Source: Comamonas composti DSM 21721 (GTDB taxonomy: Bacteria; Pseudomonadota; Gammaproteobacteria; Burkholderiales; Burkholderiaceae_C). Taken from it: a stretch of 64,000 bases of DNA. Shown here one piece after another: positions 36,518 through 44,592 of the stretch. The position numbers and the translations under genes are program-made. The stretch is from contig NZ_KE386971.1 in NCBI RefSeq assembly GCF_000429845.1, positions 124,198 to 188,197 on the forward strand, given 5' to 3'. The notes beneath the pieces are model-generated. The model was not told the DNA's origin and did not search any database. It worked only from the letters and a program-made list of their open reading frames with translations. Each line of letters begins with the position of its first letter. The stretch's first letter is position 1.

Positions 36518-36868
36518 ATGTCCCAATCCCTGCACCCCTGTCTGAGCTGCGGAGTCTGCTGCTGCAACTACCGCGTTGAATTCTCCGTCTACGAACTCCA
36601 ATCCCAGGGCGGTACCGTGCCCGACACCCTGGCCCATGAGGTCAGCGGCAACCGCTGGCGCATGAACGGAACCTCGCACTTTCCCATACGCTGCGTGGCC
36701 CTGACCGATTTTTCCGATGGCCACAAGGGCTGCGGCATCTACGAGCAGCGCTCCAGGCCGTGCCGCGACTTTCCGTTCGCCTCCTACGGCTGCCACGACA
36801 CGCGCAGCAAATACGGCCTGCCCGCGCTCAGCGAGGAGGAGGTGCGGCGCTGGAGCGAGGCCGCATGA
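36518..36868 (+). CDS. YkgJ-family cysteine cluster protein
   Basis: A 116-residue protein with the YkgJ/CxxCxxCC pattern: PCLSCGVCCCNYRVEF gives Cys8, Cys11 and Cys14-16, and later CVALTDFSDGHKGCGIYEQRSRPCRDFP supplies more cysteines. These probably bind zinc or an iron-sulphur cluster; the family is described as a putative metal-binding or oxidoreductase-type domain of unknown role. The ATG at 36518 begins the homologous part. It has no obvious operon partner and is followed by a family A repeat. Confidence 0.85.
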   Translation: MSQSLHPCLSCGVCCCNYRVEFSVYELQSQGGTVPDTLAHEVSGNRWRMNGTSHFPIRCVALTDFSDGHKGCGIYEQRSRPCRDFPFASYGCHDTRSKYGLPALSEEEVRRWSEAA

Positions 36869-36870
36869 TG

Positions 36871-36970
36871 TCTGATATTGATAGCTGCTAGCACTTGCTT
36901 CTATTGGTCTTCAGGTACTTTTCTATATGAAACCAAGATGTATCAAGCGCTGGCAGCTATGAAAACATAG
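36871..36970. repeat. Dispersed palindromic repeat, family A, copy 2
   Basis: The left end GATAGCTGCTAGCACTTG and the right end CAAGCGCTGGCAGCTATG are inverted copies of each other with few mismatches. The middle is AT-rich. It lies between two convergent genes. Confidence 0.72.
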
Positions 36971-36985
36971 ATCTCACGACCTTGT

Positions 36986-37939
36986 TCACTGCATGAGGAA
37001 ATCCCGGCTGATGCCCAGGCCGAGCACATGCACGCGCTCCAGGAACTGGTTCAGATAGGCGTGCAGGCCCGTGGCCAGAATCTCGTCGATGCGTGCATAT
37101 TGCAGATCGGCGAGCAATCGCCCGGCCTTGCGCTGGGTGGCGCGCGACTGCGCATGGGCCACGGCCTCAAGGTTGTTCACGACCTCCTGCATGCAGGCCA
37201 GCAGGGAGCGCGGCATCTTGCTGCGCAGCATCAGCAGCTCGGCCACGCGCTCGGGCGTGATCACGTCGCGGTAGACCTTGCGGTAGACCTCGAGTGCCGA
37301 GACGCTGCGCAGCAGCGCGCTCCAGTGGTAGAAGTCCAGCGGCACGCCCGAGTGCCCGGCCGCTGCGGCCTGGGGCTCATGGGCCAGCGCGTGGAACCTC
37401 ACATCCAGCAGGCGCGCCGTATTGTCGGCACGCTCCAAAAAGGTGCCCAGGCGCAGAAAGTGGAAGGCCTCGTCCTGGAGCATGGTGCCGTAGCTGACGC
37501 CGCGCCACAGGTGCGAGCGGAACTTCACCCATTCGAAGAACCGCGCCGGCTCCCGCGCCCATTCGTCGCCGGCCAGGCGCTTGTCCAGCTCCAGCCAGGT
37601 CTGGTTCTGCGTCTCCCAGGCCTCGGCGCTCAGCGCGCCGCGCACCGCGCGTGCGTTCTCGCGCGCGGCGCGCAGGCAGGAGGCAATCGACGAGGGATTG
37701 CTCTCATCGCACACCATGAAGTTGAGCACGGCCTCGCGTTCGACCTCGCCCAGAAGCTGGACGTAGGCGGGCATCAGCTCGCTGATGGAGAGCACGCCGC
37801 TCCAGATCTGGCGCGCCTGGTCCGCTGGCTGGGGCAGCATGGATGTGTCGTAGCTCACATTGAGCATGCGAGCCGTGTTCTCGGCGCGCTCCGTGTATCG
37901 GGACATCCAGTAGAGATGGTCGGCGGTGCGGCTCAGCAT
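36986..37939 (-). CDS. Alpha-E domain protein (DUF403)
   Basis: A 317-residue all-helical protein starting MLSRTADHLYWMSRYTERAENTARML, the signature of the alpha-E family, with FLRLGTFLERADNTARLLDV in the second half. It follows a circularly permuted ATP-grasp gene by 29 bp; this pair is widely conserved, usually with a transglutaminase-like gene, and has been proposed to make or modify a peptide. No transglutaminase gene is present here. Function unproven. Confidence 0.9.
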   Translation of the reverse strand: MLSRTADHLYWMSRYTERAENTARMLNVSYDTSMLPQPADQARQIWSGVLSISELMPAYVQLLGEVEREAVLNFMVCDESNPSSIASCLRAARENARAVRGALSAEAWETQNQTWLELDKRLAGDEWAREPARFFEWVKFRSHLWRGVSYGTMLQDEAFHFLRLGTFLERADNTARLLDVRFHALAHEPQAAAAGHSGVPLDFYHWSALLRSVSALEVYRKVYRDVITPERVAELLMLRSKMPRSLLACMQEVVNNLEAVAHAQSRATQRKAGRLLADLQYARIDEILATGLHAYLNQFLERVHVLGLGISRDFLMQ

Positions 37940-37968
37940 GGGCGTGCTCCAGATGATGTCGACGGCAT

Positions 37969-39432
37969 TCAGCGCTCCTGCGTGCTCTGTCCCCGGGCTT
38001 CGAGCACCCAGGTGTCCTTGGTGCCCCCGCCCTGGGAGGAGTTGACCACCAGCGAGCCCTGCTGCAGGGCCACGCGCGTCAGCCCGCCCGCGACCATGCG
38101 TACATCGCGGCCGCTGAGCACAAAGGGCCGCAGATCCGTGTGCCGGGGAGCCAGCCCCTGGCCGACCAGGGTCGGGCAGGTGGACAAGGCCAGCGTGGGC
38201 TGGGCCACATAGGCGTCGGGGCGGGCCTTGATCCTCTGACGGAACGCATCGAGCTCGGCGCGCGTGGCCGCTGGGCCTATGAGCATGCCGTGCCCGCCCG
38301 CACCATGGACCTGCTTGACGACGAGCTCATGCAGATGATCCAGCACGTAGCCGAGCTCGTCTCGGTTGCGGCACAGCCAGGTGGGCACGTTCTGCAGCAG
38401 CGGCTCCAGCCCCAGGTAGAAGCGAATCATGGCCGGCACATAGGGGTAGATGGATTTGTCGTCGGCCACGCCCGTGCCCGGGGCATTGCAGATAGCCACA
38501 TTGCCGGCGCGATAGGCGCGCATCAGCCCCGCGCAGCCCAGGCTGGAGTCGGGGCGCAAGACCTCGGGGTCGAGAAAGTCGTCATCCACGCGCCGGTAGA
38601 TCACGTCCACGCGCTTGAGCCCGCGCGTGGTGCGCATGTAGACCACGTTCTTGCTGACCAGCAGATCCTGGCCCTCGACCAGCTCCACCCCCATTTGCTG
38701 TGCGAGGAACGCATGCTCGAAATAGGCGCTGTTGTACATGCCCGGGGTGAGCAGCACCACCGTGGGCTCGTGCACGCCGGGCGGCGCGCTCGCACGCAGG
38801 GTCTCCAGCAGCATGTCGGGGTAGTGCGCCACGGGCGCGACCGCATGGCGCAGGAACAGCTCGGGAAACAGGCGCATCATCATGCGCCGGTTCTCCAGCA
38901 TGTAGGACACGCCCGAGGGCACACGCAGATTGTCCTCCAGCACATGGAACACGCCCTGCCCTGCGGCATCGCCCACGCGCACCAGGTCGATGCCCGCAAT
39001 GTGCGCATACCGGCCATGGGGCACCTGCAAGTCCTGCATCTCGGGCCGGTACTGGCTGTTGCCCCGGATCAGCGCCCCGGGCATCAGGCCTGCACGCACG
39101 ATCTCCTGGCCGTGGTAAATGTCCTGCAAAAAGCGGTTGAGCGCCGTCACGCGCTGCACCAGCCCCTCCTGCAGCAGCTGCCACTCGTGGGCAGGAATGA
39201 TGCGCGGCACCAGATCGAAAGGAATCAGCCTTTCCGTGCCCGCCGCATCCTCGTCCTTTTCCCCGTGCACGGCGAACGTAATGCCCACGCGGCGGAAAAT
39301 GAGCTCCGCCTCGGCGCTGCGCGCCCGCAGCCACTCGGGCGGCTGGTCTTGCAGCCACTGCGCATAGTCACGGTAATGCGCGCGCACCTGTGCGCCATCA
39401 GGCGCGGCATACATCTCGTCAAACGCAAGCAT
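37969..39432 (-). CDS. Circularly permuted ATP-grasp type 2 protein (DUF404/DUF407)
   Basis: A 487-residue enzyme-like protein. It contains FDEMYAAPDGAQVRAHY at the start, FDLVPRIIPAHEW, FLQDIYHGQEIVRAGL, VHVLEDNLRVPSGVSYMLENR-type segments (split here as LEDNLRVPSGVSY), and DPEVLRPDSSLGCAGLM, then VVKQVHGAGGHGMLIGP near the nucleotide site. ATP-grasp members usually ligate a carboxylate to an amine. It is the first gene of a two-gene unit with the alpha-E gene. The substrate is unknown. ATG 39432 is the first in frame. Confidence 0.9.
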   Translation of the reverse strand: MLAFDEMYAAPDGAQVRAHYRDYAQWLQDQPPEWLRARSAEAELIFRRVGITFAVHGEKDEDAAGTERLIPFDLVPRIIPAHEWQLLQEGLVQRVTALNRFLQDIYHGQEIVRAGLMPGALIRGNSQYRPEMQDLQVPHGRYAHIAGIDLVRVGDAAGQGVFHVLEDNLRVPSGVSYMLENRRMMMRLFPELFLRHAVAPVAHYPDMLLETLRASAPPGVHEPTVVLLTPGMYNSAYFEHAFLAQQMGVELVEGQDLLVSKNVVYMRTTRGLKRVDVIYRRVDDDFLDPEVLRPDSSLGCAGLMRAYRAGNVAICNAPGTGVADDKSIYPYVPAMIRFYLGLEPLLQNVPTWLCRNRDELGYVLDHLHELVVKQVHGAGGHGMLIGPAATRAELDAFRQRIKARPDAYVAQPTLALSTCPTLVGQGLAPRHTDLRPFVLSGRDVRMVAGGLTRVALQQGSLVVNSSQGGGTKDTWVLEARGQSTQER

Positions 39433-39554
39433 TCCTCATCTCCCTTCGTATCGCCTCACCTGGCGCTGAAGCTGCAGACCAGCTCTTGCTGGCCAAACTA
39501 GTTTGGCCAGAAATTCTGCAAATTGATAGCACGCTCATCAAGCTCCTCCTGGCC

Positions 39555-42035
39555 TCAAGGCCTGTGCAAATCCCAGTAACGCGCGGAAAGCTGGCGCTCG
39601 CAGCCCATGTCCCGTGGCCGCTCCGAAGACCAGTGCGCGGCTCCGCAGCGCGATGACTGCACCACCGCCGTCCCCTGGTCCTCATAACGCTGCACGACCT
39701 CGGCCACCGGGTGGCCGTAGCGGTTGCGATAGCCGGCCTGGATCACGGCCCAGCGCGGCCTCAGCGCCCGCACCCAGCCGGGGCTGGACGAAGTGCGGCT
39801 GCCGTGGTGCGGCACCAGCAGCCAGTCCACGGGCTGCAGGCGGCCGGCCCTGAGCAGCGCGCTCTCCTGCGCGGCTTGCAGATCACCGGCCATCAGGGCC
39901 ACAGCGCCGCTGCCAGCCCGCAGCCGCAGCACGCAGCTGCCCGCATTCGAGCTGGGGCGTCCCAGCTCCGGGGACCAGGCGGCGGGCGGGTGCAGGACCT
40001 CGAACTCCACCCCATCCCACTGCCAGCGCTGCCCGGCCTCGCAGCGCCTCACCGGGGCCAGCCCAGCGAGGGCCGGTTCGCCGATCACCGAATCCGATCC
40101 CCAGACCTGCGCTGCCGGCTGACTCGCATGCAGGGCCAGGGCTGCGCCCGTATGGTCGCTGTCCCTGTGGCTCAGCCAGAGCGCATCCAGCCTCACGCCC
40201 AGGGACTGGAGCAGGGGCAGGATCACGCGCTCGCCCGCATTCGACTGCGCACCATGCGAGGGCCCGGCGTCATAGAGCAGATCATGTGCGGCCGTGCGCA
40301 CCAGCACCGCATTGCCCTGGCCTATGTCCACGGCCAGCAGCTCGAACTCCCCGAGCCTGGGCCTGGCCAGAGGCCACCACAGCGCAGGCAGGCACAAGAC
40401 CAGCCCCCACAGGCGCCAGGTGCGCGGCCAGGGCGCGACCAGGGCCAGCCCGCCTGCAATCGCCACGAGGCTGATGCCCAGCGGCGGCTGGGGCAGGTAC
40501 AGCACGGCCCAGGCCCAGCCGTCAAGCAGACGCAGCAAACCGTCCAGCGGCACCAGCGCCAGGGCCGCAGCCCCCCACAGCGGCGAGCACAGGGCGCCCA
40601 GCAAGGCCAGGGGCGTGACCACCAGCGTCACCCAGGGAATCGCCAGCAGATTCGCCAGCAGCCCGGCCAGCGACATCTGGCCGAACAGCAGCAGGCCCAG
40701 CGGCGCCAGCGCCGTGGAGATGCGCGCCTGCTCGGTCCACAGCCGCCAGGCTTTGTGCGCCAACGCAGGCCTGAGCTCATCGCGGCCTGGGCCATCGGTG
40801 GCAAACAGCACGCCCACGGCCACAAAGCTCAGCCAGAAGCCCGCCTGCCACAGCGCCCAGGGATCGGCGATCACCACCACGGCCAGGGCCGTGCACCAGA
40901 CCGCAGGCCAGGGCCAGCGCAAGCCCAGAGCCCGCAGCAGGCCCACCGTGGCCAGCATGCACAGCGTGCGCTGGGCCGGCACGCCCCAGCCACTGAACAG
41001 CGCATAGCCTGCCGCCAGGAGCACGCCGCCCACCAGGGCCGCCAGCGGCGCCGGGCAGCACAGGCAGGCACGCGCGCTCAAGCGCCACACCCGCCTCAGC
41101 AGTTGCGCGGCCAGCCAGGCGAACAAGGTGATGTGCAGGCCCGAGATACTCATCAGATGGGCCACGCCGGTATGGCGAAACAGCGCCCAGTCATCTCGGC
41201 TGATGGCCTGCTGATCGCCCATGGCCAGCGCGGCGACCACGCCCAGAAGGCGCGCGGCCCGCGCTTCGTCGCCGCCGGTCCACGACTGCAGGCCGGCGCT
41301 GCCTGCAAGAATCGCCGCGCGCATCTGCTGGCGCCAGCGCTGCACGCGGTAGGCCGGGGTGGATGCGAGCAGCCGCGCCGGCGGACGCTCGCGCACATAG
41401 CCCGTGGCCTGCACGCCCTGCTCCCACTGCCAGAGCTCGTAATCGAAACCATGGGGATTGCGTGCGCCATGCACGCGCTTGAGCCGCAGCGTGAAAAGCC
41501 AGCGCTGCCCGGGGCGCAGCTCTTCATGCCCGGCCCCGGCATCCAGGGCCCCGGCCTGGGATGCGCGCGGCGCATACCAGGCAACGTCGATCAGCTCGGG
41601 AAACGCCGCCAGAGGCAGGCTCCGCCCGTCGCGCCAGACCTGCTCCACGGCCAGCCGCCAGCGCTGGCCTTGCTCGCCCACCTGGGGCAGGGAGGCCACC
41701 AGGCCCTGCACCTGCAAATCCTGCCCCTCAAGCTGCGCGGGCAGGATGCGGGCGGCAAAGCTCTGGGCGCGCCAGCCGCTCATGCCCGCGACCAGCAAGC
41801 CTGCAGCCAGGGCCCAGCACAGGGCCTGCACGGCCCGGCCCGAGTGCCGCCACGGCCTCAGCACCAGGCCGCCCAGCAGGCCGGCCCCCAGCAGCATCTG
41901 CAGCAGATAGGCGGCTGCGGGCCAGAGCCCGCCCTGACAGACCTGCCAGCCCGCACCAGCCACGGCTCCAAGCGCTGCTGCCATGCCTCTGGACGGCACG
42001 AAACGAGGTGCAAGAGCAGGCCCGGCAGCGGTCAT
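39555..42035 (-). CDS. comEC: ComEC/Rec2-family DNA uptake channel
   Basis: An 826-residue inner-membrane protein expected to carry single-stranded DNA into the cytoplasm during transformation. The N-terminal DUF4131 region has several helices, then a soluble domain with PGQRWLFTLRLKR. The competence core has HLMSISGLHITLFAWL and WGVPAQRTLCMLATVGLLR. The C-terminal metallo-beta-lactamase-like domain begins LLAVDIGQGNAVLVRT and retains SHRDSDHTGA (HxDxDH) and PHHGSRTSSS. All domains are present, so it looks intact. Start choice is uncertain within about 20 residues. Confidence 0.93.
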   Translation of the reverse strand: MTAAGPALAPRFVPSRGMAAALGAVAGAGWQVCQGGLWPAAAYLLQMLLGAGLLGGLVLRPWRHSGRAVQALCWALAAGLLVAGMSGWRAQSFAARILPAQLEGQDLQVQGLVASLPQVGEQGQRWRLAVEQVWRDGRSLPLAAFPELIDVAWYAPRASQAGALDAGAGHEELRPGQRWLFTLRLKRVHGARNPHGFDYELWQWEQGVQATGYVRERPPARLLASTPAYRVQRWRQQMRAAILAGSAGLQSWTGGDEARAARLLGVVAALAMGDQQAISRDDWALFRHTGVAHLMSISGLHITLFAWLAAQLLRRVWRLSARACLCCPAPLAALVGGVLLAAGYALFSGWGVPAQRTLCMLATVGLLRALGLRWPWPAVWCTALAVVVIADPWALWQAGFWLSFVAVGVLFATDGPGRDELRPALAHKAWRLWTEQARISTALAPLGLLLFGQMSLAGLLANLLAIPWVTLVVTPLALLGALCSPLWGAAALALVPLDGLLRLLDGWAWAVLYLPQPPLGISLVAIAGGLALVAPWPRTWRLWGLVLCLPALWWPLARPRLGEFELLAVDIGQGNAVLVRTAAHDLLYDAGPSHGAQSNAGERVILPLLQSLGVRLDALWLSHRDSDHTGAALALHASQPAAQVWGSDSVIGEPALAGLAPVRRCEAGQRWQWDGVEFEVLHPPAAWSPELGRPSSNAGSCVLRLRAGSGAVALMAGDLQAAQESALLRAGRLQPVDWLLVPHHGSRTSSSPGWVRALRPRWAVIQAGYRNRYGHPVAEVVQRYEDQGTAVVQSSRCGAAHWSSERPRDMGCERQLSARYWDLHRP

Positions 42036-42117
42036 GCCCTCATGCTAGCGCTGCCACCGGGCGCGCAGTGGCAGCGCTATCCCTGATGTCCTGACCCGGG
42101 GCTTCAGAATTAAAAAA

Positions 42118-42188
42118 CCATGATTTTCATAGCTATTAGCGCTTGATACATAACACTTTCAAGCTATTTAGTGTCTGAAATCGAATAG
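42118..42188. repeat. Dispersed palindromic repeat, family A, copy 3 (partial)
   Basis: ATAGCTATTAGCGCTTGATA at 42130-42149 is the reverse complement of the family A end. TGAAAT follows at 42176-42181; the second terminus is degraded. It occupies part of the 313-bp gap 42036-42348, which shows no gene. Confidence 0.6.
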
Positions 42189-42348
42189 GGGAAAGCGGTA
42201 GCAGCTACTGTTTCAGAAGTACCGCTTGAGAAGCTGTCCAGAACCTCTGCGCGCCACGAGCAGGACCATCGTCTGCAGCCGTGCCTGCCTGTGTCACACT
42301 GCCCGGCGTTGCGGCATCCACCGCATGACCACATTCAAAGGAGAATCC

Positions 42349-42807
42349 ATGAGCGTTTACGACCAACTCAAAGCCCTGAACATAGAACTGCCCCCGCTGG
42401 CCATTCCCGCAGCCGCCTACGTGCCTTACGTGCAAAGCGGCAAGCAGGTCTTTCTGAGCGGCCACATCGCGCGCAAGGACGGCAAGCCCTGGGCCGGCAA
42501 GCTGGGCCTGGACATGCAGACCGCCGAAGGCCAGAGCGCGGCCCGCGCCATCGCCATCGACCTGATGGGCACATTGCAGCATGCGGCAGGCGGCGATCTC
42601 AGCCGCGTGCGCCGCATCGTCAAGCTCATGTGCCTGGTCAATTCCACGCAGGACTTCACGGAGCAGCACCTGGTGGCCAACGGCTGCAGCGAACTGCTGG
42701 GCCAGGTGTTCGGCGAACGCGGCACCCATGCGCGCAGCGCCTTTGGCGTGGCCCAGAACCCCATGGGCGCCTGCGTGGAAATCGATCTGGTGGCCGAGCT
42801 CGACTAA
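42349..42807 (+). CDS. RidA/YjgF-like protein lacking the canonical arginine
   Basis: A 152-residue protein of the RidA superfamily (YjgF_endoribonc type). It has YVPYVQSGKQVFLSGHIAR, GDLSRVRRIVKLMCLVNST and GERGTHARSAFGVAQNPMG. RidA enzymes deaminate reactive enamines or imines, and the key residue is an Arg in an RxxVEV motif; here the matching segment is MGACVEIDLV with Gly in that place. So it belongs to a Rid subgroup that may not have imine deaminase activity. AAAGGAGAATCC precedes the ATG at a good distance. A family B repeat starts at its stop codon. Confidence 0.88.
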   Translation: MSVYDQLKALNIELPPLAIPAAAYVPYVQSGKQVFLSGHIARKDGKPWAGKLGLDMQTAEGQSAARAIAIDLMGTLQHAAGGDLSRVRRIVKLMCLVNSTQDFTEQHLVANGCSELLGQVFGERGTHARSAFGVAQNPMGACVEIDLVAELD

Positions 42808-42863
42808 GAACGTGCCCACGATCTCCTCGCGGCGCGCCTGCGTAGAGATCTTGAACACGTTCT
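42807..42863. repeat. Dispersed palindromic repeat, family B, complete short copy
   Basis: It starts AGAACGTGCCCACGATCT and ends AGATCTTGAACACGTTCT, which are imperfect inverted repeats. The middle CTCCTCGCGGCGCGCC is shared with 11142. It lies between the convergent RidA-like and chemoreceptor genes and may end both transcripts. Confidence 0.72.
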
Positions 42864-42873
42864 AAGCCCGGAC

Positions 42874-44412
42874 TCAGGCCGTCTTGAACACGGCCACGCT
42901 GGCCATCAGCTGCTGGGCCTGGTCTCTCAGGCTCTGGGCCGCAGCCGCGCTTTGCTCGACCAGGGCCGCGTTCTGCTGGGTCATGCGATCGAGCTCGCTC
43001 ACGGCCTGGTTCACCTGGCTGACCCCGGTGCTCTGCTCGCCCGAGACCGCCGTGATTTCACCGATCATGGCGGTGACGCGCGACACCGACTCCACGATCT
43101 CGCTCATGGTCTGCCCGGCCTGCTGCACCAGGCGCGCCCCGCCTTCGACGCGCACCTCGGATGCGCTGATCAACTGCTTGCTCTCCTTGGCGGCCTCGGC
43201 GCTGCGCTGGGCCAGGCTGCGCACCTCGGCGGCGACCACTGCAAACCCCTTGCCCAGCTCGCCTGCACGCGCGGCCTCGACCGCGGCATTCAGCGCCAGG
43301 ATGTTCGTCTGAAAGGCAATCGAGTCGATCACGCCGATGATGTCCGAGATCTTGCGGCTGCTCTCGTTGATGCCCTGCATGGTCTCGACCACCTGGGCCA
43401 CGACCTCGCCGCCATGTCTTGCAACCGCCGAAGCGCCTTCGGCCAGGCTGCTGGCCTGGCGGGCGCTGTCCGCGCTTTGCTGCAACGTGCTGGTGAACTC
43501 CTCCATGGCAGCGGCGGTCTGCTGCAGATTGCTCGAAGTCTGCTCGGTGCGCGTGGACAGGTCCTGATTGCCGGAGGCGATCTCGGTGCTGGCCAGCGCA
43601 ATGCGGTCGGTGCTGGAGCGCACCTGCTGCACCATGGCCGACAAGGCCTCGCACATCGCATACAGCGAGCGCAGCAGATCGCCGAACTCATCGGTGCGCC
43701 TCACCTGCTGCCTGGCGCTCAAGTCTCCCTGGGCGATACGCGCGGCCAAGGCCTGCGCCTGGGCCAGAGGCGCCTGGATGCTGCCGATCAGAAAATAAGC
43801 ACCCATCACGATGGCCAACAGCAAAGCGGCCACGGCCATGGCCGCCAGCTTGACGGTCAGCAGACGCTCCACCGCCATCTCCTGCGCGCTGACCTGTGCG
43901 GCCTGCTGCTGCATCTGCACGAACTCCTGGAGCGTCTTTAGATAGGCGACCACGGCCGGATCGTAGGACTGCCTGACCAGGCTCACGGCCTCTTCATGCA
44001 GGCCCTGAGCCTTGAGCTCGCGTGCCTTGCCACGCAAGTCGATCATGGTCTTGCGGGCCGCTGCAATCTTTTCCATCTGCAGCCGGTCGGCCTGGTTCAA
44101 GGCCATGGCTTCCAGGGATTTCTGCACCTCGGTGATGCGCGCCGTGGTCTCGGCGATCGCGGACTTGAACTCATCCTCGACCACGGGATCACTGCTCACG
44201 ACCAGCGCCTTGGTGCGCACGGCATTGGTCTCGGTCAGCCCCATCCAGCGCACGGCGGCATCCACGCGCACGCCCATTTCGGCGGCCTTGGCATTCGACA
44301 CCGTCTGCACCGAGGCCGACCTGTAGCCCGCCATGCCCAGCACGGCGACCAAGGCCGCAACAATCGCGAACACGGCCAGCCACAGCTTTTGCACCATGCG
44401 AATTCGCAGCAT
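42874..44412 (-). CDS. Methyl-accepting chemotaxis protein
   Basis: A 512-residue chemoreceptor. TM1 is at about 9-31, the periplasmic part (about 32-190) looks like a four-helix bundle, and TM2 is about 188-210. A HAMP domain follows ([21 protein letters not shown]), then the signalling domain with the hairpin tip [27 protein letters not shown] region (the E-x-x-R-A-G core is intact). Glu/Gln pairs suited to methylation flank it. No C-terminal NWETF-like pentapeptide is present. GGGAGACGGGA precedes ATG 44412. No che genes are adjacent; the ligand is unknown. Confidence 0.93.
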   Translation of the reverse strand: MLRIRMVQKLWLAVFAIVAALVAVLGMAGYRSASVQTVSNAKAAEMGVRVDAAVRWMGLTETNAVRTKALVVSSDPVVEDEFKSAIAETTARITEVQKSLEAMALNQADRLQMEKIAAARKTMIDLRGKARELKAQGLHEEAVSLVRQSYDPAVVAYLKTLQEFVQMQQQAAQVSAQEMAVERLLTVKLAAMAVAALLLAIVMGAYFLIGSIQAPLAQAQALAARIAQGDLSARQQVRRTDEFGDLLRSLYAMCEALSAMVQQVRSSTDRIALASTEIASGNQDLSTRTEQTSSNLQQTAAAMEEFTSTLQQSADSARQASSLAEGASAVARHGGEVVAQVVETMQGINESSRKISDIIGVIDSIAFQTNILALNAAVEAARAGELGKGFAVVAAEVRSLAQRSAEAAKESKQLISASEVRVEGGARLVQQAGQTMSEIVESVSRVTAMIGEITAVSGEQSTGVSQVNQAVSELDRMTQQNAALVEQSAAAAQSLRDQAQQLMASVAVFKTA

Positions 44413-44520
44413 TCCCGTCTCCCAAAGCCAATACCGCCATGGTGACAAACTTTGAGATTCGGAAAAGCCCAAAAACCGCCGGAATCCTGCTCCAGTTCAC
44501 GCGAGTCGCGACCCGGCCTC

Positions 44521-44587
44521 GGAACGTGTCCACGGCCGCTGCGCTGCGGCAGCGCCGCAGAGCGCGTCAACGCGCGCTCTGCCGCAG
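44521..44587. repeat. Family B-like motif followed by competing hairpins
   Basis: GGAACGTGTCCACG at 44521-44534 resembles the family B end. After it CTGCGGC (44544-44550) can pair with GCCGCAG at 44554-44560 or at 44581-44587. GCAGAGCGCG (44557-44566) pairs perfectly with 44573-44582. The structure lies between parC and the chemoreceptor gene. Confidence 0.55.
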
Positions 44588-44592
44588 GGCGC

